Made by a program: the position numbers and the translations under genes. Under the pieces are notes generated by a model that was not told the origin of the DNA, made no database searches, and worked only from the letters and a program-made list of their open reading frames with translations. Shown one piece after another: positions 14,212 to 20,669 of a stretch of 25,031 nt of DNA (positions are counted from its first letter, which is position 1; each line of letters opens with the position of its first letter). The stretch spans positions 1 through 25,031 of IMG/VR virus record IMGVR_UViG_3300036900_000100, one strand, 5' to 3'. The stretch comes from a virus.

Positions 14212-15399
14212 TTGAGAACCAGCGGAAACCTAGGACTCAAAAAATCGCACCTGTCGGCGGCGGTCGTTAATGCTGACGTCAGCGCGGCGAACGATTGGAA
14301 TCTCGAACAGATCGATGGCGCCGTCACAGATCTGCAGGCGCAATTAGCGGGCGCATCTGAAGGCGGAATCATCGGTCCGGAGGGTCCGGAGGGGCCTCAA
14401 GGACCCCAAGGCGAGCAAGGACCCGAAGGTCCGCAGGGGGCACAGGGATTACAAGGGCCAAAGGGCGACACTGGCGCAACCGGTCCCGCGGGAGACAAGG
14501 GCGATACTGGCGACGTAGGCCCACAAGGAGCTCCCGGGGCCACTGGCTCACAGGGTTTGCAAGGACCTCAGGGAGCGCAAGGCATTCAAGGACCGCCAGG
14601 GCCGCAAGGTGATGCTGGGCCTACCGGAGCGACAGGCGCAACGGGGGCAAGTGGGGCAACCGGTGCTCAAGGGATTCAAGGCCAAATTGGGCCTCAGGGT
14701 CCGAAAGGGGACACCGGGGATATGGGACCTCAGGGTGCTACAGGTGCAACCGGACCGCAGGGACCCTCAGGAAGTGACGCCGGTATTCCAAGTGGCTTGA
14801 TCGCGATGTGGGCGGGCTTGTTGGTGAATATCCCCTCAGGCTGGCATCTTTGCGACGGGCAATTGGGAACGCCTGATCTTCGCTCGAAGTTCATCAAGGG
14901 CGCGGCGGCCGGCATCGATCCTGGGACGCCAGGCGGCGGGACTTATACGCCTGCAGGAACCGTCTCCGCACCAAGTTTTACCGGAACGCAAGCAACGCTT
15001 ACAGGTTCGGTTTCTGCTCCTACATTCACCGGCAGTCAAGGAACCACGTCAGCGGTAAGCGCCGGAACGCCGTCCGGAACGAACAGCGCGCCGACCTTTA
15101 CCGGAAATGCAGTTGTCGCGGCTTCGACCAATAGCGGCACAAAGCTAGTCACCGGCAACACGAGCACAGGCGTTTCGCCGGTCACCACGGCAACCGGAAC
15201 AGTATCGGCGCCGACCTTCACAGGCTCGGCGATGGGCACGCACACGCACACATTGACGCCAGCAGGGACAAATTCCGCTCCAACGTTGACTATGAACGCT
15301 TATACGCCTGCAGGAACGATTGGGACGCCGACATTCACCGGAACACAGGCCAGTCCAGAGCCGAGCTATTACGCTTTGGCGTTCATTATGAAGCTATGA
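14212..15399 (+). CDS. collagen-like fibre protein with phage tail-collar domain
   Basis: A 395-residue protein from TTG 14212, immediately after the TAA of the glycosyltransferase and in the same frame; GGGAGGA (14188-14194) lies 17 bases upstream, a long spacing. Residues 1-54 are a typical fibre N-terminus ([18 protein letters not shown]). Residues 55-186 are 44 uninterrupted Gly-X-Y triplets, many GAT, GDT and GPQ, predicting a collagen triple helix. Next comes [36 protein letters not shown] (tail-collar domain), then Thr/Ser-rich repeats (SAPTFTG) and the collar end [13 protein letters not shown] trimeric receptor-binding or adhesive fibre. Thr-rich triplets are plausible sugar acceptors. 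Confidence 0.9.
   Translation: MRTSGNLGLKKSHLSAAVVNADVSAANDWNLEQIDGAVTDLQAQLAGASEGGIIGPEGPEGPQGPQGEQGPEGPQGAQGLQGPKGDTGATGPAGDKGDTGDVGPQGAPGATGSQGLQGPQGAQGIQGPPGPQGDAGPTGATGATGASGATGAQGIQGQIGPQGPKGDTGDMGPQGATGATGPQGPSGSDAGIPSGLIAMWAGLLVNIPSGWHLCDGQLGTPDLRSKFIKGAAAGIDPGTPGGGTYTPAGTVSAPSFTGTQATLTGSVSAPTFTGSQGTTSAVSAGTPSGTNSAPTFTGNAVVAASTNSGTKLVTGNTSTGVSPVTTATGTVSAPTFTGSAMGTHTHTLTPAGTNSAPTLTMNAYTPAGTIGTPTFTGTQASPEPSYYALAFIMKL
14374..14769 (+). repeat. collagen triplet repeat region (44 Gly-X-Y)
   Basis: Continuous 9-base periodicity GGN-NNN-NNN encoding 44 triplets without interruption. Such repeats expand and contract by recombination, so length may vary among relatives. Confidence 0.9.
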
Positions 15400-16238
15400 A
15401 ATACCTCGTCACTGGCGCAGCAGGATTCATCGGGTCGCATCTGACCGATGCTCTTATCGCCAAAGGGCAGGACGTTATAGCCGTCGATAACCTTCTCTCT
15501 GGTTATCACGATCAAGTAAACCCAGAAGCCAAGTTCTATGAACTGGAAATCACGCGCTATGAAAAGCTGGTCGAGCTCATGCATGAAGAGAATCCGGCTG
15601 GCATATTTCATTGCGCGGCAATCGCGCGCACGCCTTGGTGTATGGATGAGCCTTTACTTGCTTCACTTACGAATGCGCATGGTACGGCGTGCGTTTTAGA
15701 GGCGGCAAGACAGGCCAAAGTTAAGCGAGTGGTGCTCTGTAGTTCCAACGTAGTCTATGCAGCGCACACCCCTTACCGTGCAACGAAGGAAATGCTCGAG
15801 CTCTGGGGGCGTTGCTACAAGGAAAGTTTTGGTCTGAGCGTCATTGCTCTCAGGTTCTCAAACGTTTACGGGCCACGGCAGTCCGAGGAAGGGCCTTCGC
15901 CGAACGTCTTTGCAGCCCTCCGAAAGTCGAAGAAAGAAAAAGGCCATCTTGAAATTACCGGCGACGGCGAACAGTCGCGGGACTTTACGCACGTCTTCGA
16001 CATCGTTCGCGGCTTAATCGCGGCAATGAACTCGGAAGTCTGCGGAGTGGTAGACCTCTGCACCGGGAAGAATTGGACCCTGAACCAAGTTGCGGGCATG
16101 TTCGGCGGGCCAGTTGAGTACCTTCCCGAGAGGCCCGGGGACGTGAAACATATTCTCCAAGATCCTCGAGATGCCGAAAAGTTGCTCGGCTGGCGGTACA
16201 AGATTGAATTGCCCAATGGCATCAAGGATTGCATATAG
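15396..16238 (+). CDS. NAD-dependent NDP-sugar epimerase (extended SDR, GalE-like)
   Basis: A 280-residue protein; ATGA overlap with the fibre gene. Rossmann motif GAAGFIG (7-13), Asp31 after the second strand for NAD ribose, CSSNVVY (Ser116/117), YRATK (Tyr127, Lys131) and RFSNVYGPRQ, with the FTHVFDIVRG segment typical of the family. The catalytic Tyr-Lys pair is intact. Known relatives interconvert UDP-glucose/galactose or their N-acetyl forms, so it probably supplies the donor for adjacent glycosyltransferases. The loop between VVY and YRATK is shorter than in typical GalE and the protein is about 50 residues short; exact substrate cannot be told. Confidence 0.9.
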   Translation: MKYLVTGAAGFIGSHLTDALIAKGQDVIAVDNLLSGYHDQVNPEAKFYELEITRYEKLVELMHEENPAGIFHCAAIARTPWCMDEPLLASLTNAHGTACVLEAARQAKVKRVVLCSSNVVYAAHTPYRATKEMLELWGRCYKESFGLSVIALRFSNVYGPRQSEEGPSPNVFAALRKSKKEKGHLEITGDGEQSRDFTHVFDIVRGLIAAMNSEVCGVVDLCTGKNWTLNQVAGMFGGPVEYLPERPGDVKHILQDPRDAEKLLGWRYKIELPNGIKDCI

Positions 16239-16247
16239 CCGGGATCA

Positions 16248-16934
16248 GTGATCCCCGCTCGCCTGACGCATCGCCAGATGACAACCCTTATCGCGGTATC
16301 AACCTGTGAGCGGGACGCTCAGAACGGCTTTAACGCGGCAATGCGGCAAACCTGGATTCGAGAGATGCCGCAAGTTGAAGGCTTCGAATATCGGCTCTTT
16401 TATGGCAAAGGCGATCGGGCGTTACTTCCGGACGAGGTTCGGCTCGATGTTCCTGACGACTATCACGGGCTACCCTTCAAAACTCGCGAATCGCTGCGGT
16501 GGGCGCTTGAGCATAACTTCGATTTCGTTTTCCGGGCTTTTTCTGACACTTGCATCAATCCTCATCGGCTGCGGACGTCAGGATTTGCGCGGCATCACTA
16601 TTTCGGCTGCTTTCCTGGGGGCTACGTTGCTGAACCGGACGCAAAAGGCCATTATGCCTATGCTTCAGGCGGTCCGGGTTACTTCACCGATCGGCTTGCT
16701 TCGCGGGAAATAGTCAACGCCGAACCAGACCGCAAAATCTATGACGCATATTGGGCGGAGGATCTCTGGGTAGGAGACGTGTTAGGCAAAGCCGGAATTC
16801 GCGGAATGGACGATAAACAATTTTGGTTCAAGTGGGCAGGCATGGCGACCGGCGCAACTACAGTCCACCTGTCGCGCGGGACTGACAATTACGACCCGAG
16901 ATGGATGTTTGAGTGTTATGAGCAGATGAAATGA
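16248..16934 (+). CDS. GT31-like glycosyltransferase, paralogue of the first domain upstream
   Basis: 228 residues from GTG 16248 (weak GGGA upstream), or 218 from ATG 16278, which matches the conserved start TTLIAVSTCERDA better; neither has a strong ribosome site. It aligns along its length with domain 1 of the large glycosyltransferase: LIAVxTC, MRQTWIREMP, LFYGKGD, DEVRLD, LPFKTRESLRW, YASGGPGYF, WAEDLWVGDVLGKAGI. At the DxD position it has RAFSDTCI instead of KVDDDTYL, so metal binding is altered and activity or donor may differ. Its stop overlaps the connector gene (ATGA), so it is cotranscribed with structural genes. Confidence 0.8.
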   Translation: MIPARLTHRQMTTLIAVSTCERDAQNGFNAAMRQTWIREMPQVEGFEYRLFYGKGDRALLPDEVRLDVPDDYHGLPFKTRESLRWALEHNFDFVFRAFSDTCINPHRLRTSGFARHHYFGCFPGGYVAEPDAKGHYAYASGGPGYFTDRLASREIVNAEPDRKIYDAYWAEDLWVGDVLGKAGIRGMDDKQFWFKWAGMATGATTVHLSRGTDNYDPRWMFECYEQMK

Positions 16935-17713
16935 GCTATTCCTCTTTCTCTTATCCATATCCTTGGCCTCACGAACCTTTGAAGATGTCGATCGTGAAGC
17001 GGTCGGCTGCGGAAGCTGAGCCGATATCGCTCGACTCGGCGAAAGCATTTCTTCAGGTGACTCACAGCCTTGACGACGATCTGATTAACAGCCTGATAAA
17101 AGCGGCAAGAGAGTATGCGGAGCTTAAAACTGGCAAAAGCCTAACCAAAAAAGAATACACGCTTGCCCTCAACCGCTTCCCTAATCTCTATTGCGACGGA
17201 ACGACCGCAATTGAGTTGTGGCCGCCGCCGCTCACCGAATGCAATGAAATCCGATATATCGGGACGGATGGAATCGACACGTCAATCAGTTCAGGGCTTG
17301 CATTCCAAGTTGACTTTGCCAGCGAGCCGGGGAGAGTGGCACCTTTGGCCGGTCAGTGCTGGCCTGCAACCCTTTGGGGAGCACTGAACGCCGTCCGGGT
17401 ACTTTTCACGGCAGGCTATGAAACCCGTTCGACTGAATCTCTTGACAATGACGCGGTAGTCGAGGAGCCGGAATCGGAAGAAGTGATCATGCCGTCGATG
17501 AACTCCCAAGTAACGCAATGGGACATCGATCGCACAATACCAAGCGATTTGCTCACGGCAATTAAGCAAGTTGTTTTGCACTGGTACAGAAACCGCGATG
17601 TCGTAATCGCCATGCCTGGCGCTGGCGGCGTCTATGCGCCTCTGCCCGTCCACTTGGACGAAATCATTTCCCAGCATCGCGTAATGAATTTAGCAATGAC
17701 TTTTCCGCAGTAA
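16931..17713 (+). CDS. head-tail connector (HK97 gp6-like)
   Basis: A 260-residue protein; ATGA overlap with the previous gene. The recognisable part is EPISLDSAKAFLQVTHSLDDDLINSLIKAAREYAELKTGKSL, then a beta-rich segment with PNLYCDGTTAIELWPPPLTECNEI and YGTDG-like IGTDG, VRVLFTAGY, and the C-terminal helix LLTAIKQVVLHWYRNRD, the pattern of gp6-like/phiE125 gp8 connectors. It forms the ring under the portal. It is somewhat longer than the family because of the acidic insertion EEPESEEV. Twenty-two bases separate it from the next gene. Confidence 0.85.
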   Translation: MSYSSFSYPYPWPHEPLKMSIVKRSAAEAEPISLDSAKAFLQVTHSLDDDLINSLIKAAREYAELKTGKSLTKKEYTLALNRFPNLYCDGTTAIELWPPPLTECNEIRYIGTDGIDTSISSGLAFQVDFASEPGRVAPLAGQCWPATLWGALNAVRVLFTAGYETRSTESLDNDAVVEEPESEEVIMPSMNSQVTQWDIDRTIPSDLLTAIKQVVLHWYRNRDVVIAMPGAGGVYAPLPVHLDEIISQHRVMNLAMTFPQ

Positions 17714-17735
17714 CCAATTCAAAGGAGAAAAAGAG

Positions 17736-18134
17736 ATGGCTTTTACCCACACAACCGGAGTTACCTACACGACTGACGCGGGGAGGCTGGCAAGCACGAC
17801 CACAGTCAAATCCGCCGATACGCAACTCGGGATCACCGATACCATTGGCGCAAACGGGGGCGTCACGCATTTCATCATTGGCGTAGACGTGAGCGAAATC
17901 GAATCAGTCTGCTTGTACTCGGACAAGGATATCACCGTGAACGTGAACGTGGACAACAATTCCGTCAAGCAGATCACATTGACCGCCGGCGTAATGGTCA
18001 CATGGAACACCGACCTTACTTCCTCAAATCCTCTCGGCACAACCGATTGGACCGGCTGCTATGTCCACAACGACACCACAGCAGTTGCGACCGTGAAGTT
18101 TCAATTCCTCGTCAATCAACCCTCCGGCTCATAA
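17736..18134 (+). CDS. probable abundant structural protein (decoration- or fibre-like), unknown family
   Basis: A 132-residue, Thr/Val-rich protein with almost continuous predicted beta strands (THFIIGVDVSEIESVCLYSD, ITVNVNVDNNSVKQITLT). An ideal AAAGGAG ribosome site precedes it and a UUCG hairpin follows, the same arrangement as the tail tube gene, suggesting high expression. It lies between connector and head-closure genes, where HK97 has no gene. I infer a virion decoration or minor structural protein. Not recognised as a known family. Confidence 0.7.
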   Translation: MAFTHTTGVTYTTDAGRLASTTTVKSADTQLGITDTIGANGGVTHFIIGVDVSEIESVCLYSDKDITVNVNVDNNSVKQITLTAGVMVTWNTDLTSSNPLGTTDWTGCYVHNDTTAVATVKFQFLVNQPSGS

Positions 18135-18159
18135 TTGAGCTTTAGGTAAAGGCCTATCG

Positions 18160-18177
18160 GGGCTCTTCGGAGCCCCT
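18160..18177 (+). terminator. UUCG hairpin downstream of the beta-rich structural gene
   Basis: GGGGCTC (18160-18166), TTCG loop, GAGCCCC (18171-18177), then TTCTCCATTT. A perfect 7-bp GC-rich stem with a stable tetraloop but a poor T-tract, so a weak terminator or an mRNA-stabilising element. The next ATG is only 9 bases after the stem and its only purine block (CGGAG) lies inside the stem. Confidence 0.6.
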
Positions 18178-18186
18178 TCTCCATTT

Positions 18187-18555
18187 ATGGCGCAACCTTT
18201 CTATACGCCTGTGGGCGAGATGGACAAGCCCATAGACATCTGGGAGCTGGCCTCAACTCCCGATGCCAGCGATGGCTCAACTCAGCCTGACACATTATTT
18301 GCTACAGACGTTCGCGCAAAAATCGAAACGCTTTGGACGACATCGCAGCCCGAGCGGTTGAGCGGCCAGGTGCTACCTGAAGTTTCGCATCGGCTTACGA
18401 TTCAGTATTTGCCAGGATTGAAAGAGAACATGTATGCGATTTACCACCATCCCGACAATGGCGATATGAGATTAGATTTCGCGCAAGTGGGGGATCCGGA
18501 CTTTAACCGCGTGGAAGTGAAGATTCTTGCAATCGCCAGGGGTAATGCTCAGTGA
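18187..18555 (+). CDS. head closure / head-tail adaptor protein
   Basis: A 122-residue protein starting MAQPFYTPVGEMDKPIDIWE. Size, order and the beta pattern (DVRAKIETLWTTSQPERLSGQ, VSHRLTIQYLPGL, FAQVGDPDFNRVEVKILA) fit the head-tail joining family (SPP1 gp16-like, PF05521). It plugs the connector so DNA stays inside until tails attach. Its GGAG-type site is in the upstream hairpin. The stop overlaps a GTG start (GTGA). Confidence 0.85.
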   Translation: MAQPFYTPVGEMDKPIDIWELASTPDASDGSTQPDTLFATDVRAKIETLWTTSQPERLSGQVLPEVSHRLTIQYLPGLKENMYAIYHHPDNGDMRLDFAQVGDPDFNRVEVKILAIARGNAQ

Positions 18556-18971
18556 GCCGAGTTGAGATTCAAGTCACCGGCCTCGAGGAGTTGCAGGAGA
18601 AGCTCAACAGCTTGCCTGTGGAGTTCTCAAGACGTGCTCTGCGAACGGCTTTACCCGCACCTGGGATTGTCTTTCGAGATGCCATTCGAGCTAGCGCACC
18701 AGTTCTGACCGGATGGCTCAAAGGTCACGTTACGGTTCGAGCAAAGACGAACAATTTCGACGAAGGATCAGTAACCACGACTTTTAGCCGCAAGGCAAAG
18801 CCTGGAGAAAATACTTCGGCAATCTACGAAGCGCTCTATGCGGAGTTTGGAACCGTGAAAGAGCCTGCGCGGCCATTCATCCGCCCTGCATTTGAATCGA
18901 GTAAGCAAAATGCACTCGACGCTTTCATTGAACGTTTAAAAGAGAACCTTTCTGCCGTCTTCCATAAATGA
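18552..18971 (+). CDS. HK97 gp10-family neck/tail-completion protein
   Basis: A 139-residue protein from GTG 18552, overlapping the previous stop. Family pattern: IQVTGLEELQEKLNSLP, FRDAIRASAPVLTGWLKGHV, YAEFGTVKEPARPFIRPAFE, ending in an amphipathic helix. The segment APVLTGWLKG and the FGT...ARPFIRPAF motif are diagnostic. Members sit at the head-tail interface. ATGA overlap with the next gene. Confidence 0.9.
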   Translation: MSRVEIQVTGLEELQEKLNSLPVEFSRRALRTALPAPGIVFRDAIRASAPVLTGWLKGHVTVRAKTNNFDEGSVTTTFSRKAKPGENTSAIYEALYAEFGTVKEPARPFIRPAFESSKQNALDAFIERLKENLSAVFHK

Positions 18972-19387
18972 TTGAAAAAGGGATTTGGCGGTACCTCGCC
19001 GACGATCCGACCGTGAGCGGAATAGTGAGCACGCGAATCTATCGCGACACAATCTTGCCCAAAGGCTATTCGCTGCCGGCAATCAATTATTTCCAAGTTC
19101 ACGGCGAGTCGATTGAATCGCTAGACGGTGACGACCTAACGGAAATCAAGCGCTTTCAGTTTTCCTGCCGAGCGGCCACGCAGGACAGAGCAACCGAATT
19201 GCGCAATGCGGTTCGGGCCTTATTTGTTCCCAAGGTCGGCAGTTCGGTCAATTACACCCTGCCCGATGGCACCTACGTGCAAGCCGCAATGTTGCACGAT
19301 GAGCGGGATTTGCCTTCCGAAGAAGGCCCGGGCGAGTCAATTCGCCACAGCATGATTGAAGTCGAGTTCACGTTTGAAAACAGCTAA
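18968..19387 (+). CDS. tail completion protein (DUF3168 / gp17-like)
   Basis: A 139-residue protein: MIEKGIWRYLADDPTVSGIVSTRIYRDTILPKGYSLPAINYFQV is the typical start of DUF3168 proteins (fold of SPP1 gp17 and lambda gpU), which cap the tail tube before head joining. Later RFQFSCRAATQDRATELRNAVRALF matches the family helix. Order right before the tail tube gene agrees. 18 bases with AAAGGAG separate it from that gene. Confidence 0.85.
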   Translation: MIEKGIWRYLADDPTVSGIVSTRIYRDTILPKGYSLPAINYFQVHGESIESLDGDDLTEIKRFQFSCRAATQDRATELRNAVRALFVPKVGSSVNYTLPDGTYVQAAMLHDERDLPSEEGPGESIRHSMIEVEFTFENS

Positions 19388-19405
19388 TTAAAGGAGAACA
19401 ACGCA

Positions 19406-19816
19406 ATGGCAACAGGCTCATTTAAAGGGCAAGGAACGACGATCACCCGGAACGGTAGCTTGATCGCTGAGATCGTCAATTATGACGGCCCAGACGGCAA
19501 AAACGAATTTGATGACGCAACTAACATGGACTCAGTTGGCGGCGATAAAGAGTTCATCCCAACACTGAGGGACAATGGATCTCTCAAATTTACCGCTAAC
19601 TTCCTCGGCATGTCGAATGCATCGCAAGCCGGACTCGTCACGGCGATGCAAGCGAATCCGCCGACGCTTGACGATTATGTATTGACATTCCCTGGAGGCC
19701 ACGGTTCGGTTAGCTTCGCGGCTTATGTCGAGAACTTCTCGCTAAAGGTTCCACATGATAAGAAAGTGGATTTTAGCGCAGCGCTGAAGATCTCCGGATC
19801 TGTCACCATCAGCTAA
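19406..19816 (+). CDS. major tail (tube) protein
   Basis: A 136-residue protein behind a strong AAAGGAG site. MATGSFKGQGTTITRNGSLIAEIVNYDGPDGK, EFDDATNMDSVGGDKEFIPTLRDNGSLKF and the final FSAALKISGSVTIS match short lambda gpV-like tube proteins. Its hexameric rings stack into the tail tube. Position between tail completion and tail chaperones is canonical, and a strong terminator follows, as usual for abundant structural genes. No Ig-like extension. Confidence 0.9.
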   Translation: MATGSFKGQGTTITRNGSLIAEIVNYDGPDGKNEFDDATNMDSVGGDKEFIPTLRDNGSLKFTANFLGMSNASQAGLVTAMQANPPTLDDYVLTFPGGHGSVSFAAYVENFSLKVPHDKKVDFSAALKISGSVTIS

Positions 19817-19855
19817 CGTCCGCTCATTCTCCCTTAACTTAGCTGGCACTGGATT

Positions 19856-19885
19856 GGGCGATTCCTGTTCTGGAGTCGCCCTTTT
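19856..19885 (+). terminator. rho-independent terminator after the tail tube gene
   Basis: GGGCGATTCC (19856-19865), loop TGTTCT, GGAGTCGCCC (19872-19881): ten pairs including one G-U, followed by TTTT. Probably partial, lowering transcription of the tail chaperones and tape measure relative to the tube. Confidence 0.85.
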
Positions 19886-19902
19886 CATTGCAAAGGAGCA
19901 AT

Positions 19903-20466
19903 ATGCAAGACTCTGCAATCAAGCGGCGATTGACTCCATTCGTTCCGTTGACTCTGGAAGTTGAGAACGGCGATGGAACAACGTTTGCCGTGGACCTAAA
20001 ACTCGCCTTCAACATGAACACGCTCGCGGCCATCGCGGAGCGCAGCAAAATCAATCTACTCGCCGACATCTTCAGTTGGATCGACGACCCGAAAGCCGTC
20101 ATTGCAGTCCTCTGGGGCGCGACACTCGTCTATCAGCCCGGATTCAATTCCGATGAAGGCTATGCAGCTATCGGCGAATACATGAGCCTGGAAAACAGGG
20201 TGCAAATCATTGAAGCACTCTTGCAGGCTTATGCCTATTTCGTTCGCAAGGATAAACGGCAAGCCTTCGTTGATTCAGCGAAGCAGATAGTTGAAATCTT
20301 GAGAACGGGAAAGTTGCCAGAAGCCCGCCCTCAGTCAGAGAGCGAGACGAAGACCCAGGCGAGCCCCTCGACCTCGACGACCTTGCAATCATCGCCATCT
20401 ACGACTTCGGACTCACCATCGAGCAATTCGGAGAGCTCACGGGACATGGTTTTGACATCCTCTTAA
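19903..20466 (+). CDS. tail assembly chaperone, unshifted product (lambda gpG analogue)
   Basis: A 187-residue protein from ATG 19903 with an AAAGGAG site; the TTG/ATG at 19888 is less well placed. Residues 1-140 (PFVPLTLEVENGDGTTFAVDLKLAFNMNTLAAIAERSKINLL, YVGT-like IGEYMSLENRVQIIEALLQAY) form the chaperone domain. After the slip site the unshifted frame gives a Ser/Thr-rich tail (QASPSTSTTLQSSPSTTSDS) that looks like out-of-frame translation. Chaperones of this kind bind the tape measure and recruit tube protein. Confidence 0.85.
   Translation: MQDSAIKRRLTPFVPLTLEVENGDGTTFAVDLKLAFNMNTLAAIAERSKINLLADIFSWIDDPKAVIAVLWGATLVYQPGFNSDEGYAAIGEYMSLENRVQIIEALLQAYAYFVRKDKRQAFVDSAKQIVEILRTGKLPEARPQSESETKTQASPSTSTTLQSSPSTTSDSPSSNSESSRDMVLTSS
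20307..20313 (+). other. GGGAAAG -1 programmed frameshift site
   Basis: In the gpG-like frame codons read ACG GGA AAG, so GGGAAAG is in the X XXY YYZ phase. It is the same heptamer as in lambda G/GT. Slipping -1 leads to GTT GCC AGA and a frame open to 20667-20669 that encodes a conserved-looking domain. Confidence 0.85.
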
Positions 20467-20669
20467 AACGGCGCATGGAAGAAAGGCGCGCCACGTTTGG
20501 CGTTCTCGTGGCAACAATGATCAATGCCGCACCATTCAGAGGCGAAGGCAAAGCTGTAAGCCCTTATGACATTTATCCCGATCCTGACGCGCAAGCACAG
20601 AGACAGAGCCCCGAAGAGCAAGAGGCATTACTGAGAGGCTTTTTCAGCCGGTTCAAAAAGAAAAATTAA
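20313..20669 (+). CDS. frameshift extension of the tail chaperone (gpGT analogue)
   Basis: After the slip, 118 codons follow: VARSPPSVRERDEDPGEPLDLDDLAIIAIYDFGLTIEQFGELTGHG, then FDILLKRRMEERRATFGVLVATM and a Pro/Gln tail ending FSRFKKKN. The segment IEQFGELTGHGFDILLKR is typical of the T domain, far more protein-like than the unshifted tail. A 64-codon ATG frame at 20475 is only its C-terminal part. The full fusion spans 19903-20669, about 254 residues. The GT form bridges tube protein and tape measure. Confidence 0.85.
   Translation, partial: VARSPPSVRERDEDPGEPLDLDDLAIIAIYDFGLTIEQFGELTGHGFDILLKRRMEERRATFGVLVATMINAAPFRGEGKAVSPYDIYPDPDAQAQRQSPEEQEALLRGFFSRFKKKN

Noticed and set aside
20475-20669. 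Independent 64-aa gene before the tape measure
   Set aside because: Its frame extends upstream without stop to the GGGAAAG slip site and encodes the T domain; the ATG is internal and lacks a ribosome site.
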